From Dinochytrium kinnereticum (lineage: Eukaryota > Chytridiomycota > Chytridiomycetes > Chytridiales > Chytridiaceae), in the NCBI GenBank assembly GCA_027604005.1, contig JADGJT010000372.1, forward strand, positions 2,265-21,852: a stretch of 19,588 bases of DNA, given 5' to 3'. Every line of letters begins with the position of its first letter. Position 1 is the stretch's first letter. Below the pieces are notes generated by a model. That model ran no database searches, had not been told where the DNA came from, and saw only the letters and a program-made list of their open reading frames with translations. Shown here in pieces: positions 13,518 to 19,588 of this stretch. The position numbers and the translations under genes are program-made.

Positions 13518-15849
13518 TTATTTGAAGCCATCGGTGATCCGAAGCATAGCGAAATAAGGATCCTGGTAAACATGCTAACAACAAGGCTTGGTAAATAATA
13601 CAGTTATAATCAAAGAAAAACCACACCATTGTCGAAATAAAAATGATAGTAAGGTGAAGCCTGTTCTCCTTCTTGAGCATCTGCCCAAAATTGACCCTTG
13701 CTTCACATATATACACAGACAGATATCGAAGCATAATCCAATGAAGGATTTCAAACGTAAACACAATCGCATGAAATATGTACAGCTTTTTCAAATCGCT
13801 ATCTTCGACGAGGTTGAAAAATCTACCATTCCATGTTCGATGTAGGAGGGCGAGGTTGATGACATAAACCGCGATAGACGAGATACCGATGAGGAAGTGA
13901 AGTTCTATTCTCCACATCTTTTTTTTTGTTTTTTTGTTTTTTTTGTGTTTGGGGGGGGGCGGGTGCGGTTTGAAAAAGTGGGTTAAAGAAGGGAAAATGG
14001 GTCTTCAGGGCAAACTCACCAGCTCACGTCGATAACTTCGAAGAGCCGTGCTGGGATCAATAAATCCAAAGTATTTGAGAAGTCTAAAGCTAATCGTAGA
14101 CAAGGGGATAACGAATCTTAAGGAAAGGTGTTATGAAAACGCCAACTGAATCAAATTGCAAAACCTGATCAAATCATCGAAAAGGTATCTCCCCAAAGCT
14201 AAGGCGAACATATTTGGCAGTTCCTCAATATGAGTGAAACTTCAAACATATATTAGCGCCAACTCAAAAAAACAAAAACACGGAGGGTACAAACAGGTTG
14301 CGGAAGAATGAAAAGTAAAAAAGCTCCGACACTAAGACGGCCCAAAAAGCGTTGCTAAAGAACCCTGTCGAAAACAGTTTCATGCTCAGTAACACGCCCA
14401 AAAACTGAGAAAAGGCCAGTGCCATAGAGAACACCGTGGACATGGCAATGTTAATCAAGTTACTCGTTCCACTTGAGTTAATCTCGTTAAAAAAATGCGT
14501 GAAAATCTTTTTAAAATCGATAAGAATCGTTAGCTATCATAGCATCTATATTTTTTTTTCCCAATAGAGTATGATTTCTCACCTGACACACCGCAAAATT
14601 GGTAATCAACCAAACAGCCAAAATCCAACAGCCAATAAACTCTTTCACATTGAAAGGCGTATCTTCCAACGTAGCCCCTTGATGAATAAAAGAATGTGAG
14701 ACTGGCTGAAAAAGTTGAAGGCAGGCAAACCATTCGGAACTACTTTTTTGAATTTCAAGTAGCGATCCCAAAACGCCAATCCACTTAAAACGACTAAGAC
14801 GGCTGAGACAGAAATCGTCGATGAAAGAGACATAACGATCTAGACGTGGGCCTGCAATCAGCACCTTTCAATTCTTCTACAAGTAGACTACTCACTGTAT
14901 AGTACGCCTCCAGGACAGAGATTGGCCGCATCGTCGTCAGATCGTAGACAGCTATCCAAGACTTGCAAAAAAACGAAATGGGTACATCGATGGCATAAAA
15001 GATCAAATGGAGCAAGACGTGAACAAAAAAAGAAGGCCTGAATCTTAACCCTATCACAAAGACATAAATCACAGCCGATGCACCGATAGTGACATATCCA
15101 ACCCGGTGCAAGAAAAGCCATCTCAAGTAAGAGACCTGCTGAGGGCTATCCTTATGCCCTATTTTCATTGTAGGTGTGTCGCTGATGGGAAGAAGAAGCC
15201 ACAGTCCCGACAAGACGGCAAAAAAGACAATGAAGGCGTGGAAATAGACCTCGCGTTTACGTCGAAGGAAAGTCTCTGCTTCCACGTCGGAAACCTGGGA
15301 CCTGCCCAAAGCTTGTCTCAGTACAGTCATAAACCCATGCTTTATCCTCATCGCCACGCCTTCATTAAGGGGAATTGGAGTGTCTGCTAAAGTGTCCAGA
15401 GGCCTCCAGAAGAACACCTTGGCTACTTCCCCACCACCAGCAGGCTTCCGTGATGTTGTCTCCATGTTCTGCGGTATTTGAACACTCAGTATCCTGGAAA
15501 CAAAGTCCGTAGCCTTAATAGGCTCATCAGGACCATTAATGGAATCCAATGAGCCCTCCCAAACGTCCTCAATGACCTGCTTGTTTAGGACCTCAATTGC
15601 AGGCAGCTTAAAAATAGCCGTACGAAACCGTCGGCCAGTGCTATCAGCCGATGTGAAGTTTGATGTGCTTCCTGATAGATAATTCGAATTCAGCCCCTGC
15701 TGAGATAAGGCATTCGGGAGCAAGGTCGCCGTCGAATAGGCTGGCACCTTACCCCCCTCCACTTTCGCGATCACGTCTTCAACGGATGCGGTATTCCCCG
15801 CACCGTCCTGCATCTGGGAGGGCAACTGAAGCTCAGGGAACGTGATCAT
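13518..15849 (-). CDS. Multi-pass membrane protein, tandem family member 3
   Basis: Model, in transcript order: 14896-15849, 14731-14839, 14583-14662, 14295-14506, 14165-14239, 14020-14116, 13627-13917, 13518-13574; 624 aa. The ATG at 15849 is the first in the frame; the open frame extends slightly further through non-ATG codons. The N-terminus is the longest of the three. It carries GKVPAYS (33-39), which matches KVPIYGS in member 1 and GLPTYLS in member 2, then WEGSLD (97-102), FFWRPLDT (146-153) and RRKRE (196-200) before helix 1. Later parts include SELFYFSFFR, the loop CEARVNFGQMLKKEN and the C-terminus HVYQDPYFAMLRITDGFK. Exons 3, 4, 5, 7 and 8 are 80, 212, 75, 291 and 57 nt, identical to both paralogues. 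It is the most diverged of the three (exon 2 is 109 instead of 112 nt, exon 6 is 97 nt). The exon 7 acceptor follows a poly-A tract. Function is unknown. Confidence 0.85.
13919..13966. repeat. T-runs and G-run in intron 6 of array gene 3
   Basis: On the plus strand, three T-runs broken by single G are followed by a run of about nine G and a G-rich stretch. On the coding strand this reads C-run then A-runs up to the AG at 13918. Length is likely polymorphic. Confidence 0.8.
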
Positions 15850-16427
15850 TTCAACGATCACGCCGAGTTCGAAAGAAATAGGTCAATCCATGTCGATCTG
15901 GGAATCAGCTACACACAAAGTGCTCGCGGGGAAAAGAGTCTGGAATCATATCTTCCGCGCTCAAAAAGGCCGGTACACATCCGTTGCCATTCCTCTTCTG
16001 AGTGGTCCGGTCCTTAGATATCACTTGGAAAGTCAATGGGAACCAGGTAAAATGAGACCTATACATGTCAACAACCCAACTGCTGCACAACCCCATGAAA
16101 AAATGATGAAAACATTGATCATATTCAAAAATTCAAATGGATAAACGAATGGTGCAAAAACAGCAAACATAAAGAGACCAAGAAAGAAGAAACGCATTGC
16201 CATCATAGAGAGAACGCTCACCCAAATCTAAGCCATATAAAAGTCTTAAAAGTTCAGCACAGAAAAAACAAACAAAAAGGGAACAGAATATACGGTGAGG
16301 TCGACACAGCTGACTCAAATCATGAAAAAAAATTATAAAAAAAAAAGAAAAGAAAGCAGGGTAATAGCAAGGAAAGGCGATCCAAGGAATTTTGCGTATA
16401 TCTGGGATTCATGTCAACGGCGACATA
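15850..16427. other. Intergenic region with a small hydrophobic minus-strand ORF
   Basis: 578 AT-rich bases between the start of array gene 3 and the stop of the zinc-repeat gene. The 16320-16365 stretch is nearly all A. One minus-strand ORF (16033-16206, ATG at 16206, 57 aa) encodes two strongly hydrophobic segments. It could be a small membrane peptide, a gene remnant or chance, since hydrophobic ORFs arise easily in T-rich strands; no splice or homology support is visible. Otherwise this should be the promoter of array gene 3 and the 3' UTR of the zinc-repeat gene. Confidence 0.4.
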
Positions 16428-19076
16428 TTATTCAGTAGGCATTCCTGCATCCACGCTATTTGAGTCCCAAACACCCTTTACCATATTCGCAATGATCTGT
16501 GCGGCGTCCTCCTCGTAAACTATTGGCATAAAGCAAACAAAGATTAGACGTTTGGTGGAAAGAAACGAATAAGTGCATACGTTCTTCGTGATTCTCATTC
16601 TCCTTGCACTTTTTGACATGACGATCCAACTTCGTCTGAGTAGAAAAATCCTTTCCACAGTTTGGGCAGTCCAACGTCTTCAGGGAAAGATAAAAAAACC
16701 GATAGGCAAAAAAGTGTCAGAACCAACCGCAACAATTATAACCAAAAAGAGACCCATAAAATAAAACCAAACGGCCGAAACAAACAAACAAACAAACATC
16801 GTCATCCGCAGTCTCTTTCTGCAATGAATCGCTCCTCTGTCTCAACCGCAACGATGACCTCAGTCCAGCTCGTCTCGAATTACGTGGAGGCGTAGCAGGA
16901 GGGGTCAAATGCTCAGAGTCTCCCGCCTCCGCACGAACCGATACGCCCACACCCGACGACTTTCGTCCCGTCCGCTTCGACGCAGACCGCCAAACTGTAA
17001 GATCCTCCTCATCTGCCTCCTCCTCAGTGATTTCAGCATCATCAGCATCTTCTGCACGATCGCTTTCATCTTCAGAGTTCGTTTTGCCAGCATCGGTTAT
17101 TCCGTCTGCAAAAATTTGATTAGATCCCTGCGAGAAATAACAACAACAATGCGGTATAGAGGAAAGATGTGCTCGGGATAAGGGTAAAAAATCCATACCT
17201 CTTCGCCTAGCCCTTTTCGATGAAGATCCATCCTTTGTCGAAAGCTTCCGGACTCTCTTCTTCGACTTTGCCGGTCGCTCCTCTTCGATTTCGGCCTTGG
17301 GTGCATCGACAGTCGCCTTAAAAGACCTTTCAAAGTGTTCAGAATGACTAGCACTATGACATCAAATAGATACTCACGTATCCCCCACACCGCTAGCTAA
17401 CGCCGTTATAGTCGGAGTGGTCGCATCTTGAATATTCTGCCTTTCCGCCATAGGTGACCCTTCCGGACGAGTTTCACTCCATTCTGTACCATGCTTGCAA
17501 ATCTTGCAGTTCCATCTGAAAAAAGGTAAAAATCAAATGGTTCATTGGAAACTAAAGAGAAAATAAAAGTATTTTTAAAAAAAATCTCACCTTTGCTTGC
17601 GATGTTCGCAAACCGAGGTCGAGGTTGGAAGACCCTCATCAAAGCAGTCCTTGCATTTTGTTCTCTCACGGCGGTGATGGCACATACTAGTTGACGTGAT
17701 TGCCCCCTCGTCAAAGCACTAGAAAAAGAATTGGTTACGCTCAGCGGATAACGAAAAGAATGAATGATCTGAAGATTTCGTACCTTTCTGCATGCATACT
17801 TTTGGCGGCGATGCTTGCAGATAGTAGATCCCCCGGTACCTTCATCATAGCATTGGACGCACTGTTTGAAAAAAAGTCGTCAGAAAAAAACATGCTGGAG
17901 GAAAGGCGAGACCCTGATACAGGGATCGCAAGATCTCATAGAACGGGATCAATCACAAACATATACCTGACTGCGTCGCTTCCTATGATGGCAGATGGAC
18001 AAGCCACCCTTTCCAACCGAATGGCATTCTACACATAGACCTCGCGACTTGTTGTGTGGGCACCGGGCGTTGGCGGTTTTGCAGGGGGTACATGAAGAGG
18101 CACCCTTACCGTGCACACACATCTTGAGACGTTGAACCTTGCGTTGTGTCTGGGTTCCCTGCGGTGAATTAACCCATCCAGCATGCATCGGCATTGGCTG
18201 ATGTTGATGCTGGCCTTGAGTCATGGGATGCTCGGCGCCAGCGTCGGCAACGGTGGTGGTATCATAGGGAGGGTTGCCAGCAATGACAGAAGCCGCAATC
18301 TGGGCATGGGTGTCAACAAGGAAATCCGGGGTATCGACCGGAGAGGCGAACACAATCTTGCCGCTCGACGTGGGATCAGATCCAGAAGCTGATACTGCGG
18401 CTGCATTTCGAACGGTGGCCCTAGGTTGGACGGGAGAGGCTGCCGGGGTCTGTAGGCCAAGGTGAGGGTGATTCTGACTGGAGGCAACCCCATGCTTTGG
18501 CATGGCCGCTCGTGATACATCCATGACGACTGGAGGAGGAGGCTGCTGGAAGGGCACACGATGCTGCTGCTGCTGCTGCTTCTGTTGCTGTTGCATTTGA
18601 AGCTGGTGCTGGTGCTGGTGGTGATGATGGTGTGCCATTAGGGGTGGTGGTGGTGGGTGCGGATGCCCTCCCTGCTGCATGTGCTGGTGATAGAGCGAGA
18701 ACAGCTGCGGCGATACAGCATGCTGCGGATGCGGCGGGTAGAAATGAGCATCTGCCGGATGCTGTGGGTGTTGTGGGTGGTGGTGGTGGTGCTGGTGTGA
18801 GGGCGGTTGGCGGTGGAGGTGATGGCGAGGGTCGACCAAGTCAGCGTCATCGGTGACTTGGTGGTGGTGACTCGTCAGCTGCTGGAACACGAGCTGTTGT
18901 TGGGCTGATGCCATCGCGGCAGCAGCGGCGGCAGCAGCAGCAGCAGCAGCGGAGGCAGCAGCGGACGCATCCGCAGCGCCGTGCCCAGCAGCAGTGCCAG
19001 CATTCGCAGCGTCTCGCGCGAGTCCGTCGGCAGCAGAGGCAGCAGCCGTCATTGTCCAGGCAGTCTGGCTGTCCAT
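16428..19076 (-). CDS. C-x-H-x6-C-x2-C repeat protein with C2HC zinc finger
   Basis: Model, in transcript order: 17967-19076, 17784-17861, 17591-17718, 17378-17515, 17199-17326, 16798-17105, 16581-16677, 16428-16519; 692 aa. The ATG at 19076 gives MDSQTAW. Residues about 10-56 are Ala-rich; about 65-185 are His/Gln/Pro-rich with poly-His and poly-Gln runs. From residue 320 come six units with Cys and His spaced C-x-H-x6-C-x2-C, for example CHHRRERTKCKDC, joined by linkers such as FDEGLPTSTS. Each offers four zinc ligands. Then comes a mixed linker with a basic stretch (KSKKRVRKLS) and an acidic one (DDAEITEEEADEED). A C2HC finger follows at 634-654 (C634, C637, H650, C654). Such repeats are known to me from unannotated algal and fungal proteins. 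The architecture suggests a nuclear nucleic-acid-binding or regulatory protein, which is inference. Continuity of the repeat across three introns shows this is one gene. Confidence 0.85.
16781..16796. repeat. (CAAA)4 microsatellite at a splice donor
   Basis: Four CAAA units on the plus strand; on the coding strand this is a GTTT repeat whose first GTTTGT serves as the donor (16797-16796) of intron 6 of the zinc-repeat gene. Confidence 0.85.
18536..18965. repeat. Triplet-repeat low-complexity coding tracts
   Basis: CTG/TTG-type triplets near 18560-18596 encode poly-Gln, GGTG/GATG-type tracts near 18606-18640 and 18770-18800 encode poly-His, and GCAGCAGCGG-type triplets near 18911-18965 encode poly-Ala, all within exon 1 of the zinc-repeat gene on the minus strand. 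Confidence 0.85.
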
Positions 19077-19588
19077 GCACAACCAGCAGCAGGAGGATCA
19101 AAAGGAGGAGAAGTGCCGTCGCACAGCCCAACAGCAAAAGAAAAGAAAAAAAAACAGTTGCGCAATTCCCATTGGCCACCACCACTTGCATTGAGAATTA
19201 TTTATTGATTATTTTAACATTCAAAGGCTGGTTGGTAGCACGAGGGATATTTGACAATATTTCTGTGCTTCTTCTGCGCAACGCATCTTTCCTGCCTCTT
19301 TGAGGACAGGGAAAATGAGGTGGATGCATGACTCTGGGATGGAGGGGATGCTGAGGAGAGGGAGGCCTGCCCTTTTGTCGCTTCTTTCTCTAATTGATGA
19401 TGCGCATTGTGATGGGGTCAAGGAAGAGGAGACTAGACTTGCGGAGATGGGAAAGGAGGCTGTTATGGTCGGTGGAGCATCAATGAGGTAGACGCTTTCC
19501 CTAAAGATACACACGCTACGTCAGTGCTTCGAACGACTGTTTTTAGATGTAATCATCGGTGAGTGTGGTCAAATTCTTACACTGTGAA
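19077..19588. other. Upstream region of the zinc-repeat gene; ambiguous ORF at right edge
   Basis: The first 120 bases are probably the 5' leader (purine-rich on plus, pyrimidine-rich on the transcribed strand). From about 19221 to 19514 both strands are open. The minus frame could be a terminal exon behind an acceptor near 19509 (CTTTAG on minus). The plus frame could be a first exon (ATG near 19315, donor GTAGAC near 19487). Codon content does not decide, so I call neither. Confidence 0.4.

Noticed and set aside
14694..14730. Shorter intron 2 in array gene 3 (29 nt, or 44 nt from an earlier donor)
   Set aside because: The 68-nt intron 14663-14730 restores the 80-nt exon 3 and phase 1 of both paralogues; the 29-nt version is too short to splice and the 44-nt version uses a non-homologous donor and phase 0.
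15842..16144. 100-aa plus-strand ORF
   Set aside because: It overlaps the start of array gene 3 on the opposite strand, shows no domain or composition signal, and begins at an arbitrary codon.
16428..17714. Separate zinc-finger gene independent of the His/Gln-rich ORF upstream
   Set aside because: The C-x-H-x6-C-x2-C repeat continues across the introns at 17966-17862, 17783-17719 and 17590-17516 with preserved frame and spacing, so it is one gene.
17500..18120. EsV-1-7 cysteine repeats of brown algae
   Set aside because: That motif has longer Cys spacing; these units are uniformly C-x-H-x6-C-x2-C.

Overview
The window is eukaryotic nuclear DNA. Its genes are split by many short GT-AG introns (about 40-190 nt, several with CTAAC-like branch sites before the acceptor), intergenic gaps are small, and one gene is a clear ODAD2/ARMC4 orthologue, an outer-dynein-arm docking protein found only in organisms with motile cilia or flagella. 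Fungal-style compact introns together with a flagellar gene point to a zoosporic fungus (chytrid-like). That placement is inference; another flagellated opisthokont or protist is not excluded. All exon models were built by hand from splice signals, reading-frame continuity and, for the paralogues, mutual comparison. No transcript evidence was available.

Layout. 1-483 (+): 3' part of a Lys/Ala/Arg-rich, histone-H1-tail-like protein with a recent 45-bp tandem duplication at the window edge. 1233-2122 (+): a 161-aa four-helix membrane protein with a predicted 12-nt micro-exon. 2361-7672 (+): ODAD2/ARMC4, 21 exons, 1120 aa; in the armadillo half nearly every exon encodes exactly one or two ARM repeats between phase-1 introns. 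8120-10386, 10751-12930 and 13518-15849 (all -): a tandem array of three paralogous multi-pass membrane proteins (605, 595 and 624 aa) with the same eight-exon architecture. I do not recognise the family; it is the best candidate here for something undescribed. 16428-19076 (-): a 692-aa protein with an Ala/His/Gln/Pro-rich N-terminus, six C-x-H-x6-C-x2-C repeats, an acidic/basic linker and one C2HC zinc finger. 19077-19588: upstream region of that gene, with an ambiguous ORF at the right edge.

The genes do not form an obvious pathway. ODAD2 acts in the flagellar axoneme. The membrane array is convergent with ODAD2, sharing a roughly 450-bp 3'-3' gap. The zinc-repeat gene lies upstream of the array in the same orientation. 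No rRNA, tRNA, CRISPR or transposon genes were found.
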